64,000 bases of DNA from assembly GCA_028718125.1 (NCBI GenBank), contig JAQUMN010000002.1, positions 72,463 to 136,462 on the forward strand, in the 5' to 3' direction. The notes under the pieces were generated by a model that worked only from the letters and a program-made list of their open reading frames with translations, searched no databases and was not told the DNA's origin. This DNA comes from Kiritimatiellia bacterium. GTDB taxonomy: Bacteria; Verrucomicrobiota; Kiritimatiellia; JAAZAB01. Position numbers and translations under genes: made by a program. Positions 54,062-63,850 of the stretch are shown here, piece after piece. Within the stretch, counting starts at the first letter, position 1. Every line of letters starts with the position of its first letter.

Positions 54062-54092
54062 GGAATAGGGTATATTTCCAATTTCAGCCTGC

Positions 54093-54596
54093 TCATTGAT
54101 TCAGAAGGTAAACCCGGATTCGCTGGGGCTGCGTGTATTTCTTCCAGCCGTTGGTCATCGCCAGGGTCAAATCAATAGTCAAGATGTTCCCGTTGGTGGC
54201 AATGCTTGCTTTGTCAACGAACGGGCCGCTCTGGATCAGGCGGCGCTGGCCGGCGGCGTTCGAATAGGCGGCCGGTTGATTGGCGTTCAACAGCAGGATA
54301 AAGGTATTGGTGGCGTTGGCGGAGATTTCGCTAAAAGCAATCCGGTTGGTGGAGCAACTCAATTGCGCCCGGCTGGCATGGCGCAGGCCGCATTGGCCGT
54401 TGATGCCGTGCAACATCCGTTCGCGCGTGGCGCGGCTGCAGGCGCTCAATTGCAGGTGCGCCATGCCGTCCCGCCAGATCCCCTGGGTTTTCACCAGCAA
54501 CGTCAGAAAGACGGCCAGCACCAGGCCGCTCAAGGCGGCCGCCACCAGGACTTCGCTCAGAGTGAACGCGGCGGCGTTGGAAGGTTGCGTTTTCAT
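54093..54596 (-). CDS. Prepilin-type N-terminal cleavage/methylation protein
   Basis: 167 residues from the ATG at 54596, overlapping the stop of the upstream gene by one base (TGATG). The segment AAFTLSEVLVAAALSGLVLAVFLTLLVKT is a type IV prepilin signal with the conserved glutamate at +5; the residue before Phe is Ala in place of the usual Gly. The globular part has no recognised domain. It is a minor pseudopilin by order. A prepilin peptidase gene is not in the window. Confidence 0.82.
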   Translation of the reverse strand: MKTQPSNAAAFTLSEVLVAAALSGLVLAVFLTLLVKTQGIWRDGMAHLQLSACSRATRERMLHGINGQCGLRHASRAQLSCSTNRIAFSEISANATNTFILLLNANQPAAYSNAAGQRRLIQSGPFVDKASIATNGNILTIDLTLAMTNGWKKYTQPQRIRVYLLNQ

Positions 54597-55051
54597 CAGT
54601 TGCGTTTGATGGCATATCGGGTGACCCGGTAAATCAAGTCGTTGGTCAAGGTCACCATCCGGCTGCCGGGCCAGAAACGATTGCGTTTCACCCGCACTTC
54701 CACGTCCCATTTGTAAGGGGCGTTTGTGCCGGCGCTGGCGGGCGTGATCATCACCCGAATTTCGGAGTTACTGGGAAGCAGGCTGGCCGCCGGCGGGGAC
54801 GCGGGCGGCAGGTTGGTGGCCAGGACCACGCCGGTAAAATCATAGGTGTTGAAGATTTCCAGCGCTTTATCGAACGCCAGCGCGTCCGCGTCCAGGCGCT
54901 GCTGATTGGCGCAGACCGCCGCGTACCCGATCATGATCGTGGAATAGAGCGCCCCGACGGCCAGGGCCGCAATGGCGGAAGCATAGACCACTTCAATAAT
55001 GGTAAAGCCCGAGGCGAGGCACTCCGGAAAGATTGTTGGCTCACGTTCCAT
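54596..55051 (-). CDS. Prepilin-type N-terminal cleavage/methylation protein
   Basis: 151 residues from the ATG at 55051; a TTG further upstream is less likely. SGFTIIEVVYASAIAALAVGALYSTIM is a canonical prepilin signal with Gly before Phe and glutamate at +5. It overlaps the end of a small ORF at its start and the next prepilin gene at its stop, so the three are translationally coupled. No strong ribosome-binding site is seen, as expected for coupling. Confidence 0.82.
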   Translation of the reverse strand: MEREPTIFPECLASGFTIIEVVYASAIAALAVGALYSTIMIGYAAVCANQQRLDADALAFDKALEIFNTYDFTGVVLATNLPPASPPAASLLPSNSEIRVMITPASAGTNAPYKWDVEVRVKRNRFWPGSRMVTLTNDLIYRVTRYAIKRN

Positions 55052-55202
55052 TTTGATTGGCGGCTGAGGCCGGGCGCTTGGCTTTCTTAAGCAATTCCGC
55101 AATGTTGTCTTGCGAGATGATCTTGTAGACAGGCCGGGTTGCGGCCTCGTCTTTTTCAGCGTCCGCCATCAGTTCTTTGAGATTATATTTTATTTTTTTC
55201 AT
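55041..55202 (-). CDS. Small ORF of 53 residues ahead of the prepilin genes
   Basis: An ATG at 55202 opens a basic, lysine-rich frame starting MKKIKYNLKELMADAEKD and ending at 55041, 11 bp inside the prepilin gene. It has no membrane helix. The tight packing (9 bp after a receiver gene and overlapping the next start) supports translation. I do not recognise it. It could be a regulatory peptide or adaptor of the pilin locus. Confidence 0.55.
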   Translation of the reverse strand: MKKIKYNLKELMADAEKDEAATRPVYKIISQDNIAELLKKAKRPASAANQNGT

Positions 55203-55211
55203 ATTCGGGCT

Positions 55212-55589
55212 TCAAAGGTTTTTTACGATTTCCGCAATCATGATTTTAATTTTGTCCAGGGGATTGGTTTTGAGAATATAATTTAAAGCGCCGTCTTGAA
55301 TGCATCGTTTAACCATCTCCGTTTCCGCCACCGATGTCAGCATTACAACGTTGGCGCCCGGAAACTTGGCGCGAATTTCTTTGAGCGCTTCCACTCCGTC
55401 CTTGACGGGCATATTGATATCGAGGAACATGATATCGGGCTTTTCCTTCGCATACAAGGCAACGGCTTCCTGGCCGTTGGCTGATTCCCCAACGCAGTTC
55501 ATTTTGAGACTATTGATGATGCTTTTCAGGGCGTAACGGATCATGGCTTCATCATCGCTAATGGCAACCCGGCACTCTTCAATTTTCAT
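55212..55589 (-). CDS. Single-domain response regulator (receiver only)
   Basis: 125 residues from the ATG at 55589, after GGAG. The acidic pair is in VAISDDEAMIRYAL, the phospho-accepting aspartate in IMFLDINMPVKDGVEAL and the lysine in NYILKTNPLD. No output domain follows, as in CheY-like proteins. It is the first gene ahead of the small ORF, prepilins and GspE-like ATPase, and 52 bp after opcA. It may control pseudopilus activity directly or pass phosphate to the Hpt protein. Confidence 0.9.
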   Translation of the reverse strand: MKIEECRVAISDDEAMIRYALKSIINSLKMNCVGESANGQEAVALYAKEKPDIMFLDINMPVKDGVEALKEIRAKFPGANVVMLTSVAETEMVKRCIQDGALNYILKTNPLDKIKIMIAEIVKNL

Positions 55590-55641
55590 AATTACGACTC
55601 CATTCCTAAAGCCAATGCCTATGTGCAAATGTATCCGCCGC

Positions 55642-56676
55642 TCACAGCAATGCGCCCGCCGTCAGCGCCGTCTCATACACGGCATCCCGTCCCGACAAGG
55701 TAATTTCATCGGCCAGAAGTTCATCCACACCCGGGCAACCGGCTTTAACCACATGGCTCCCTGTCTGGGCGCCTACCGTGGTCCGGGCTTCCAAGGTGCA
55801 GTCATCGCCCCGGGTAACGGCGAAAGTATTGACCTCGCCCGAGCAAGTCATCACCAGCGAGCGGAACGAAAACCCGGCGAGGTCGGCGGAAACCAGGTGG
55901 ATACGCTCTCTGGGCAGGCTATGGCCGCTTTTGTCCATCTGCGCTTTCAGCCAGCCGGCCAGGAGCCGACCCGTTGACGCGTGGCCTTCGACACGGACTT
56001 CGCCGATCATGGTTAAATGATCCCGGCACTCCACGGAATCGAAAAACTGGGCGAAGAGTTGACGGTAGGGCGTAAGTCTGCCCCAGTTCAGGTCGCTGAC
56101 GGCAACGCCCATCCGGCGCGACTGATCCGCGAAACTGGCCAGGGAGCGCAAATCTTCTGCCGTGTAGTCAGCCGAATCCACGACCAGGCGATCCGCCTGT
56201 TTCGCAAAGAGCAGGAAATCTTTGCGGTCAAACGGCGGTTTCGGCCACCAGACGACCACCGGCAGATCGGGCGCCAACAGCGAGGCGGCCAGGCTCGGAA
56301 GATTGTCAGCCATGATGCCGCGGGCAGCCAACCGGATCTGGTCACAGCAGACACAACGCGGGCACGTTTCGGACTCCTGGCAGATAATGGCGACTTCCGC
56401 GACAAGCTCGGGAGGATCGATATCCGGTTCGGACGCAATCAGGATCACGCGGCAGGGATTACGCCCAATGACGTTGCCGATCACCCCTATCGCGCGCGTG
56501 GTTTCCTGATCTGAGCCGCCAACGGCTATCAGATTGGCCATGACAGCGCGCATGGTCATGCTCGCGGATTCCGCCGCACCCCCGGTCCGCGGCATGGCGA
56601 TCCATAATTTTTCCAATTCGCTTTCAATGGCCTTGGGCTCTACTTGCCGCGGCCCAGCCGCTATACGAATGCTCAT
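55642..56676 (-). CDS. opcA: Glucose-6-phosphate dehydrogenase assembly protein OpcA
   Basis: 344 residues. The N-terminal part has [17 protein letters not shown] and [20 protein letters not shown]. The centre has [26 protein letters not shown], and the end has an oligosaccharide-binding-like region. These mark OpcA, best known in cyanobacteria and actinobacteria, where it activates Zwf. It overlaps zwf by 4 bp, giving firm context. [10 protein letters not shown] may bind a metal. Confidence 0.9.
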   Translation of the reverse strand: MSIRIAAGPRQVEPKAIESELEKLWIAMPRTGGAAESASMTMRAVMANLIAVGGSDQETTRAIGVIGNVIGRNPCRVILIASEPDIDPPELVAEVAIICQESETCPRCVCCDQIRLAARGIMADNLPSLAASLLAPDLPVVVWWPKPPFDRKDFLLFAKQADRLVVDSADYTAEDLRSLASFADQSRRMGVAVSDLNWGRLTPYRQLFAQFFDSVECRDHLTMIGEVRVEGHASTGRLLAGWLKAQMDKSGHSLPRERIHLVSADLAGFSFRSLVMTCSGEVNTFAVTRGDDCTLEARTTVGAQTGSHVVKAGCPGVDELLADEITLSGRDAVYETALTAGALL

Positions 56677-58208
56677 AATCGCCTCCAGCTTCGCCCATCG
56701 CGCGCCATTAAGTTATCGGTAGCGGCAGGGCCCCATGTTCCCGCCTCGTAATTGGGAAAGTCCTTGGACGGCGATGCCTTCCAGCCTTCCATGATCGGCA
56801 TAATGCGCGACCAGGCTGTTTCGACTTCATCGGCGCGGGTGAACAGCGTGGCGTCACCCAGCATGCCGTCCAAAAGCAACCGCTCATAGGCCTCCGGCGG
56901 TTCCATCCCGAACGCGGTTCCGTAATCGAATTCCATCTTCACCGGCCGGATGTTGATGGCCTGTCCCGGCGACTTGGAGCTGAATTTGATCGAAATGCTT
57001 TCGTCGGGCTGCATCCGCAATACGAGCAGGTTGGGATCCATGCCTTCCAGGGCGCTGCCAAACAGCGAGAGCGGCGCCTGCCGGAACTGGATCGCGATTT
57101 CCGTGAGGCGCTTGGGCAGGCGCTTGCCCGACCGCAGGTAAAACGGCACGCCCGCCCAGCGCCAGTTGTCAATGAACAATTTAACGGCAGCGTAGGTTTC
57201 GGTGGTCGAGTCTTTGGCCACATTTTTTTCATTGCGGTAGGCCGGCACAAACTTGCCATTGAGCGTGCCAATCCCATACTGGCCGCGCACGGTCATGGCG
57301 GTCACGTCATCCGGCCGGATCGAACGGATCGCGCCGAGCACTTTTACTTTTTCATCGCGCACGGCATCGGCGTCCATAGTCGCGGGCGGTTCCATCGCCA
57401 CTAGGCTGACCAGTTGCAGCATGTGATTTTGAAGCATATCCCGGATTACCCCGGCGGTTTCGTAATACCCGCCCCGCCCCTCCACGCCGACCGATTCCGC
57501 CACCGTGATTTGAACGTGGTCCACGAAATTCCGGTTCCACAACGGCTCAAAAATGCCGTTGGCAAAACGGAATACCAGGATGTTCTGCACCGTCTCTTTG
57601 CCCAGGTAGTGGTCAATGCGATAGATTTGATCCTCATCGAAGACGGCATGGACCGTACGGTTCAATTCCCGGGCCGAGATCAAATCATGCCCGAACGGCT
57701 TCTCGATCACGGCGCGAACCCAGCCGCCGGACAGACTGTGATTAAGCTTGGCCGCGCCCAGTTGTTTAAGAATGACGGGGAAATAATCGGGGGCGGTGGC
57801 CAGGTAGAACAGCCGGTTGCCGGCTGTGCCGCGCTCGGCATCCAGCCGAGCCAGTAATTCGCCCAGCCGTTTATAGGCGGCCGGATCGTCAAAATTGCCC
57901 TGGAAATATTCGATGTTCCGGCCAAAATTGGCCCAGACCGCCGGATCAACCGGCCGTTTACGGGAGAAAGCATTAATGCCATCCCGCATCTGGTTTTGAA
58001 ATTCGCCGGTGGGAATGGGCCGTCGCGCCATGCCCACGATGGAGATGCTGTTGGGCAACAGGCGCTCCAAGTCCAGGTTATAGAGCGCCGGAACCAGCTT
58101 GCGCTTGGTCAGGTCGCCGGAAGCGCCAAAAATAACCATGGCGCAGGGTTCCGGCGTGCGTTGCAGCCGCAACCCTTCGCGCAGTGGATTTTGAGTGTGT
58201 TTAAGCAT
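56673..58208 (-). CDS. zwf: Glucose-6-phosphate 1-dehydrogenase
   Basis: 511 residues from the ATG at 58208. [21 protein letters not shown] is the NADP-binding start. [21 protein letters not shown] is the active-site signature with the catalytic histidine, and [10 protein letters not shown] precedes it. It makes 6-phosphogluconolactone and NADPH. It overlaps opcA and follows the opine-type dehydrogenase by 20 bp. Confidence 0.97.
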   Translation of the reverse strand: MLKHTQNPLREGLRLQRTPEPCAMVIFGASGDLTKRKLVPALYNLDLERLLPNSISIVGMARRPIPTGEFQNQMRDGINAFSRKRPVDPAVWANFGRNIEYFQGNFDDPAAYKRLGELLARLDAERGTAGNRLFYLATAPDYFPVILKQLGAAKLNHSLSGGWVRAVIEKPFGHDLISARELNRTVHAVFDEDQIYRIDHYLGKETVQNILVFRFANGIFEPLWNRNFVDHVQITVAESVGVEGRGGYYETAGVIRDMLQNHMLQLVSLVAMEPPATMDADAVRDEKVKVLGAIRSIRPDDVTAMTVRGQYGIGTLNGKFVPAYRNEKNVAKDSTTETYAAVKLFIDNWRWAGVPFYLRSGKRLPKRLTEIAIQFRQAPLSLFGSALEGMDPNLLVLRMQPDESISIKFSSKSPGQAINIRPVKMEFDYGTAFGMEPPEAYERLLLDGMLGDATLFTRADEVETAWSRIMPIMEGWKASPSKDFPNYEAGTWGPAATDNLMARDGRSWRRL

Positions 58209-58228
58209 ATTCAACTATTCGCCCGGAT

Positions 58229-59407
58229 TTATAGCTTGCCTTCTTTCAGGTATTTAATTATCTGGGATCTGTTCAATTTTTCAAGCCCTAATTCTTTCAG
58301 AGATATTCCGTTCTTGAAGAAATCCTGCCTGCAAATCACAGAACCTATGCGGATCATTGACTCAATTATGGGGACATCAACGCCGAATTTAACGGCTAAA
58401 TTATAGCGCACCACGGTCCCCACGGGTATGTCCTCGGTGAAGTACCTGTGTTCGACGGAAGTAGGCCCGACTATCGGCGGCATGATCACGTCTACATACG
58501 GGACCCAATACTCAAACCCCATGATGCCGCCTTTCCAGTAGAACTGGTCTTCCTGGTGTTGGGCAATCTTTATGTTCATTGCTTCCGCAATTTTCATTTC
58601 TTCCTTGTAGAAAGCAAGCTGGACGTGGGAAACCGCGGGGCTCATGCCATATTTATACATCGAATATTTTCCCTTCGGGATACCCAGGGTCCCTTCCATT
58701 TCCGATACTTCCATTGCGCCGACATTCAGGATCGAGCCGGGAACGTGGATAACCGGATTGGGATTGGAAAGATCAACCCCGACGACAGTGTCCCCCCGCT
58801 TGATTTCAACGGCTCCGTCAAATGGCGGGATTTGCTCCATGATTTCAATAAATTTATCCCCGTCTCTGGACGGCAGGGTATCCCACATGATGGAGCGTAT
58901 CCTCATGATGCAGTTCAGCTTGCCGGGGCCATCCAGCCTTACGCCGTAGGGCATGGAACTCCATCCGCCGATGATTACCTCCGGGCTGGATTTTTTCTCG
59001 CGCAGCATGTTTCTCAATATCAGGGCGCCGAAATTATCCGGGAATATGCTGATCACCTGGCCGTCTTCAATATGCGGGATCATTTTTTCGAAAAAACGCT
59101 TCAGCCCTTTGGCCGGGACGGCCACGATCACCAAACCGGCGCCTTTCATAGCCTCCGCGATGTTGGTAGTCACCATGTCAATCTTTGCCGTCCCGGCTCT
59201 CCGGAACCACTTGAAATTGCGCTGCTCGCCGTAAAGCTCGATTTCGCGGGTGCTCAGCACGTCTCCCAGGCTTTGCGCGGCATATTCCGGCAGCTCGAAC
59301 AACCTTGCCTTATATCCTGCAAGGGTAAACTCCGCCGCAAACGTTTGCGCACATGCGCCGCCGCCCAGAATCGCAACCGGTTTTTCCATGACTTTATTTT
59401 TCTTCAT
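58229..59407 (-). CDS. NAD/NADP octopine/nopaline dehydrogenase family protein
   Basis: 392 residues. VAILGGGACAQTFAAEFTLAGYKARLFE is the nucleotide-binding fold. The C-terminal alpha domain has VHVPGSILNVGAMEVS, the region where octopine dehydrogenases carry a catalytic histidine, followed by YKYGMSPAVSHVQLAF. Family enzymes join or split an amino acid and a keto acid with NAD(P)H. Here it is clustered with ptb, buk and zwf, so it may serve redox balance in fermentation. The substrate is not known. Confidence 0.85.
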   Translation of the reverse strand: MKKNKVMEKPVAILGGGACAQTFAAEFTLAGYKARLFELPEYAAQSLGDVLSTREIELYGEQRNFKWFRRAGTAKIDMVTTNIAEAMKGAGLVIVAVPAKGLKRFFEKMIPHIEDGQVISIFPDNFGALILRNMLREKKSSPEVIIGGWSSMPYGVRLDGPGKLNCIMRIRSIMWDTLPSRDGDKFIEIMEQIPPFDGAVEIKRGDTVVGVDLSNPNPVIHVPGSILNVGAMEVSEMEGTLGIPKGKYSMYKYGMSPAVSHVQLAFYKEEMKIAEAMNIKIAQHQEDQFYWKGGIMGFEYWVPYVDVIMPPIVGPTSVEHRYFTEDIPVGTVVRYNLAVKFGVDVPIIESMIRIGSVICRQDFFKNGISLKELGLEKLNRSQIIKYLKEGKL

Positions 59408-59459
59408 GTGTCCTCCTGTTATGTGTTGAATTTAATGAATTCGATCGCGGCACCTACCC

Positions 59460-60362
59460 CTATCCTTCCGGAGCCATACTGAGAGCCAGGGCCATGGAAT
59501 TAAACTTGGCTTCTTCCGAGTCCGAGCGCGAGTTCAGAACGATCGGCACCTTGGCGCCCACTACGATGCTGGCATTCTTGGCATTGGAAAGCCAAACCAG
59601 GCACTTGTAAAGCACGTTGGCGGAAATGATCTCCGGAAGGATTATGATATCCGCATCGCCGGCCACTGTCCCGGCAATGCCCTTGATCCCCGCCGCCTTG
59701 CCGGAGATTGCCACATCAAATCCAAACGGGCCTTCGACCTGGGCCGGGCCAAAGAAGCCTTTTTGACCCATTTCTTTCAATTGCTGCGCCTCGGCGGTGC
59801 TGGGCATTTTCGGCGTGGTCTTTTCGACCGCGGAAACACAGGCAACTTTTGGATGTTGAATGCCCATTTTAACGGCCAGGGCAACCGCATTCTGCAGAAT
59901 GCGCACTTTGTTTTCGAAGACAGGATTGATGTTGACCCCCGGATCGGTGACCAGAAGCAGTTTATGATAGGCCGGGATTTCGAAAATCGCCACGCAACTG
60001 ATTAACATCCCCGGCGGAATCAGCCCGTATTCACTGTGCAGAATCGCGCCGATGAAACTGGATGACTGCACCAGCCCTTTCATCAGCACCTGGGCCCGCC
60101 CGTCACGGACCAGTTCCGCGGCTTTGCAGCAGGCCTTCTGATCGTCGGTTTCGGCAACAAACACGGCCCGGGAAATATCCACTCCCTGCCGCGCGGCGAT
60201 GTCACGGATCTTTTTTTTCTCGCCAACCAGGATGAATTTGGCGATTTTCTTTTCCAACGCCTTGGCGATGCAGCGGATGCTATCCGGATCGCTGGCAATC
60301 GGCACGACAACGGTCTTGCGTTTTTTATCCGGCAGAGGAATTACAAAATCTTTCAGTTGCAT
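59460..60362 (-). CDS. ptb: Phosphate acyltransferase (phosphate butyryltransferase-like)
   Basis: 300 residues. VVVPIASDPDSIRCIAKALEK opens the fold. VLMKGLVQSSSFIGAIL, LLLVTDPGVNINPVFENKVRIL and a C-terminal GDADIIILPEIISANVLYKCLVWLSNA match the Pta/Ptb family. It exchanges acyl-CoA and phosphate to give acyl phosphate. Its start lies 10 bp inside buk, and buk upstream makes butyryl or another short acyl group more likely than acetyl. Confidence 0.88.
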   Translation of the reverse strand: MQLKDFVIPLPDKKRKTVVVPIASDPDSIRCIAKALEKKIAKFILVGEKKKIRDIAARQGVDISRAVFVAETDDQKACCKAAELVRDGRAQVLMKGLVQSSSFIGAILHSEYGLIPPGMLISCVAIFEIPAYHKLLLVTDPGVNINPVFENKVRILQNAVALAVKMGIQHPKVACVSAVEKTTPKMPSTAEAQQLKEMGQKGFFGPAQVEGPFGFDVAISGKAAGIKGIAGTVAGDADIIILPEIISANVLYKCLVWLSNAKNASIVVGAKVPIVLNSRSDSEEAKFNSMALALSMAPEG

Positions 60363-61507
60363 GCGCAGTATTCCCCTTCCGGTTCGATTTTCCGCAGAAC
60401 CGCTAAAGCCGCCTGGGCCAGCGAGGCCATTTCGCGTTCGCCCGGAATTACCTCCACCGCGGCCAAATGCCTTACGCGCTCCCTGATCATGCCGACAAAG
60501 GTCTCATCGCAGGCCAGCCCTCCGGTCAGGATGATCCGGTCCACTGCGCCCTTGAGCGTGGCCCCGTGCATGGCAATTTCCTTGCTGACCTGGTAAGCCA
60601 TGGCTTCATAAACCAGCCGCGCCTGCGCATCCCCGGCCAGCACGGCTTTCTTCAAATCCGTGAAACTGTTCGACCCGCGATAGGCCACGAGTCCGCCCTC
60701 GCCGGCCAGCTTGCGTTTAATCTCGGCCAGGCTGTATTGCCCGTTGAAACAAAGCTCCGCCAGTTGCCCGGCGGGCAGACCGCCGGCACGTTCGGGGGCA
60801 AACGGCCCATCGCCATCGAGGGCATTATTTACGTCAACGACGCAGCCTCGGCAATGCGCGCCTACGGAAATCCCGCCGCCCATGTGGGCCACGATAAAAT
60901 TGCAGTCCGTGTAGCTTTTACCAATCTTACGGGCGACAGCGCGGGCCACCGATTTCTGGTTGAGGGCATGGAAGATGCTTTTACGTTCCAATCCCGGCAT
61001 GCCGGACAGGCGCGCCACATCATCCATCTCGTCCACGACCACCGGATCGACGATGTAGGCGGGACAACCCGCTTCCCCGGCGAGTCCATGCGCGAGAATG
61101 CCGCCCAGGTTACTGGCGTGCTCCCCGAAACGGCCGCTGCGCAGATCCTCCAGCATGGCGGCGTTGACGCGATAGACGCCGCTGCGGATCGGTTTCAGCA
61201 ATCCACCGCGGCCGACAACGGCCTTGAGCGTGCGGATATCCACGCGGTTATCCTGCAGAAAATGATGGATCAAATTCATCCGGAACTCGATCTGATCCGT
61301 GATGCGCCGGAACGGCTTGAGGTTTTCCGCGGAATGAACGACGTTTCCTTGAATATACTCCCGTTCACCGTCAAAAACCGAGAGCTTGGTGGAAGTTGAT
61401 CCCGGATTGACGGCCAGAATCAGCGGTTCCGGGCACACGGATGCCTCGGATGGTTGAGGGGGTTCGGGCATTGACCGGCTCGCCTTGTGATGCGCGGGCA
61501 TAGTCAT
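60353..61507 (-). CDS. buk: Butyrate kinase-like acyl kinase
   Basis: 384 residues, slightly longer than usual because of a proline-rich N-terminal extension. LAVNPGSTSTKLSVFDGE is the phosphate-binding start. VGRGGLLKPIRSGVYRVN, NFIVAHMGGGISVGAH and RIILTGGLACDETFVG are the acetate/butyrate kinase signatures. It makes ATP from acyl phosphate. The ATG follows GGAGATTTGA and abuts the stop of the upstream gene. It overlaps ptb by 10 bp. Confidence 0.92.
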   Translation of the reverse strand: MTMPAHHKASRSMPEPPQPSEASVCPEPLILAVNPGSTSTKLSVFDGEREYIQGNVVHSAENLKPFRRITDQIEFRMNLIHHFLQDNRVDIRTLKAVVGRGGLLKPIRSGVYRVNAAMLEDLRSGRFGEHASNLGGILAHGLAGEAGCPAYIVDPVVVDEMDDVARLSGMPGLERKSIFHALNQKSVARAVARKIGKSYTDCNFIVAHMGGGISVGAHCRGCVVDVNNALDGDGPFAPERAGGLPAGQLAELCFNGQYSLAEIKRKLAGEGGLVAYRGSNSFTDLKKAVLAGDAQARLVYEAMAYQVSKEIAMHGATLKGAVDRIILTGGLACDETFVGMIRERVRHLAAVEVIPGEREMASLAQAALAVLRKIEPEGEYCACN

Positions 61508-62044
61508 TCAAATCTCCATGAAAATATCGTTGTCCTGGGCGCCAAAATAATTGATCTTACTCACTTGCGCAAGGACCTTGTGCGACAAAGCCGAGATTTC
61601 CATGCGATGCCCCGGACAGCCCAGCCTGGCGCAAACGTATATTTTGTTGGTCTTGCCCGGCAGGGCGAATACGATCGCCTGGTCGCATTTGCAGCCCATC
61701 TGGGCGCAATGGTCTGCGACGATCAGGCTCACCCCGCAGACCGGACAGAGAGCCTTGATGACCGAACCAGCCGAAATTATATCCGGAATGAAATTATAGA
61801 GCTTGGCATGTCCGCCCCAGAAGGCATCAATAAAAACAAGGCCTTCGCTTTTGCCGACCTGTACGCGGATCCTGATCGAAGGTTCGCCGTGGATGCGCAC
61901 CACCTCGGCCATGAGACTGTGCCCCCGGGGACAGTTTATTTGCTCGGCCACGAGGAAGTCGCTCTGGTGGCGCCTGACAAATTTCACGCCTTCCGGAAGC
62001 GCCTTCAGAAAGTGATCGGGGATCGGCTTGTAAATCAGCTTCAT
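61508..62044 (-). CDS. Cysteine-rich protein of unknown function upstream of buk
   Basis: 178 residues from the ATG at 62044, preceded by GAGGCG. Cysteine groups lie at INCPRGHSLM, ALCPVCGVSL, CAQMGCKCDQA and CARLGCPGHRMEI and could form two zinc ribbons. There are no membrane helices. It abuts buk with no gap and leads the operon buk-ptb-dehydrogenase, so a role in that pathway or its regulation is likely. I do not recognise a family. Confidence 0.75.
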   Translation of the reverse strand: MKLIYKPIPDHFLKALPEGVKFVRRHQSDFLVAEQINCPRGHSLMAEVVRIHGEPSIRIRVQVGKSEGLVFIDAFWGGHAKLYNFIPDIISAGSVIKALCPVCGVSLIVADHCAQMGCKCDQAIVFALPGKTNKIYVCARLGCPGHRMEISALSHKVLAQVSKINYFGAQDNDIFMEI

Positions 62045-62539
62045 TATTGCGCCTCGGCGGGTTGTTTTTTGCGAAACTTTTGACCGGTAAAACTGACGGA
62101 TACAACCATTTTCCACACCCAAACACAATCGAATAATAATTTTTCGCGATAGGGCCTCAGTTGCTGGGGGTGTGGATGCGGTTCGATAGAAGCGCATATT
62201 GCCGTTCTACCGAACTGGCAGCTACACCTGATGCGCGAGCCCCTCCAACAATATTGTGAAGCAGATAAAACTCCTATATGCCGCTATCCGCCAATCCGCC
62301 AATTTCCGCATGGACATTTCTGATGGGTTCTTTCATTATGGGGACAGCAAAGGTGTTCAGTGTTCGGGAAATTCATTAGAGGAGATGCGCTCATCCTCGC
62401 CATCCTACCGCACGGACGAATTGGGCCAGCGGCGATCAGACGCTGAAAACGGCTTGCCAATGGACCAATCTTGCCCTCTTACCCGAACCTTGAACACTGA
62501 ACAACGGAAACCTTATTGGTTACGAACGGGAACGTTTGC
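62045..62539. other. 495-bp gene-free stretch between divergent genes
   Basis: This is the shared upstream region of the cysteine-rich protein gene and deoB. It has inverted GTGTTCAGTGTTC (near 62352) and GAACACTGAAC (near 62490) units, which match the periodic array at the holB-ricT junction. I cannot name promoters with confidence. Confidence 0.5.
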
Positions 62540-63727
62540 ATGAATGTAATTTTGATCGTTCTGGATTCCGTCGGTATCGGCGCGGCGCCGGACGCGGCGG
62601 AGTATGGCGACGCCGGCGCCAACACTCTCGCCCACCTGGCGGAAGCGGTGGGCGGGATCCATCTGCCCAACCTCCAGCGGCTGGGACTCGGCAACATTCC
62701 GGCGCTGATTTACCCCGGTGCAGCCCTCTGCGGGGTTCCTGCGGCGGAACAGCCGATGGCCGGCTATGGCGCCATGCGGGAAGTGTCGAAGGGCAAAGAC
62801 ACGACCACCGGTCACTGGGAAATCGCGGGCCTGGAACTATTCCGCGGCTTCCATCTGTTTCCAAAGGGCCCGCCTTCTTTCCCTCCGGAACTTGTCGCGA
62901 CCTTCGAGCAGAAGACCGGGCGGCGCCTCATTGGCAACCAGGCCGCCAGCGGAACGGCGATCATCCAGGAATTGGGCGAGCGCCAGATGCGCGAAGGCGC
63001 CTGGATCGTCTATACCAGCGCCGATTCCGTATTCCAGATTGCGGCCCATGAGGAAATAATTTCCCTCAGCGAGTTGTACCGCGCCTGCGAGACCGCCCGT
63101 GCGCTTTGCAACCCTTACCAGATCGGACGGGTTATTGCGCGGCCGTTTTTGGGGCGGCCCGGCGATTTTCGGCGCACCGAAAATCGCCGCGATTATTCCT
63201 ATCCCCTTCCCGAGCCAACCGTGCTTGATCGCCTGAAGGCGGCGGATGTGCCGGTCATCGGCGTAGGTAAAATCGAAGATATTTTTGCCCATCAAGGCCT
63301 TACGCGATCCTTCCACACCAATACCACAAGCGCTTCGCAACAGCAGGTACTGGAATTGGCGCACGGCCGGCCAGGCGGCCTGATCTTTGCCAATTTCATT
63401 GACTTCGACATGCTCTACGGTCACCGGCGTGACGCCCGGGGCTATGCCACCGCCCTGGAACAGACCGACCGGTATTTCGGTGACCTCCTGGCCGTATTGC
63501 GTCCCGTCGACTGGCTCATCATCACCGCCGACCATGGCAACGATCCCACCTTCCACGGGACGGATCACACGCGGGAATACGTGCCGCTTCTGGCATATCA
63601 ACCGGGGCGCCACGGGCGTTCGCTGGGCATCCGGCATGGATTTTACGATGTGGCGCAGAGCATGGCGACTATCTTCGGGCTGCCGCCCATGCCGCGCGGA
63701 GTATCGTTCGTGGCCTGCCCGCCATAA
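62540..63727 (+). CDS. deoB: Phosphopentomutase
   Basis: 395 residues, the family length, from the ATG at 62540. ILIVLDSVGIGAAPDAAEYGD carries the first metal aspartate. GKDTTTGHWEIAG holds the phosphorylated threonine. FIDFDMLYGHRRD and IITADHGNDPTFHGTDHTRE supply further metal ligands. It interconverts ribose-1- and ribose-5-phosphate in nucleoside salvage. It is transcribed alone from here. Confidence 0.96.
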   Translation: MNVILIVLDSVGIGAAPDAAEYGDAGANTLAHLAEAVGGIHLPNLQRLGLGNIPALIYPGAALCGVPAAEQPMAGYGAMREVSKGKDTTTGHWEIAGLELFRGFHLFPKGPPSFPPELVATFEQKTGRRLIGNQAASGTAIIQELGERQMREGAWIVYTSADSVFQIAAHEEIISLSELYRACETARALCNPYQIGRVIARPFLGRPGDFRRTENRRDYSYPLPEPTVLDRLKAADVPVIGVGKIEDIFAHQGLTRSFHTNTTSASQQQVLELAHGRPGGLIFANFIDFDMLYGHRRDARGYATALEQTDRYFGDLLAVLRPVDWLIITADHGNDPTFHGTDHTREYVPLLAYQPGRHGRSLGIRHGFYDVAQSMATIFGLPPMPRGVSFVACPP

Positions 63728-63850
63728 GTAATCGAATGACGTGCGTCGAATGAAGGTGTAGCGGCGCTTCGATAGAAGCTTATCCATGCAACGAAGAACC
63801 GGGAACAGATGACTGACTGCTGATCACTGACCTCGCCTTCGATAACCCCA

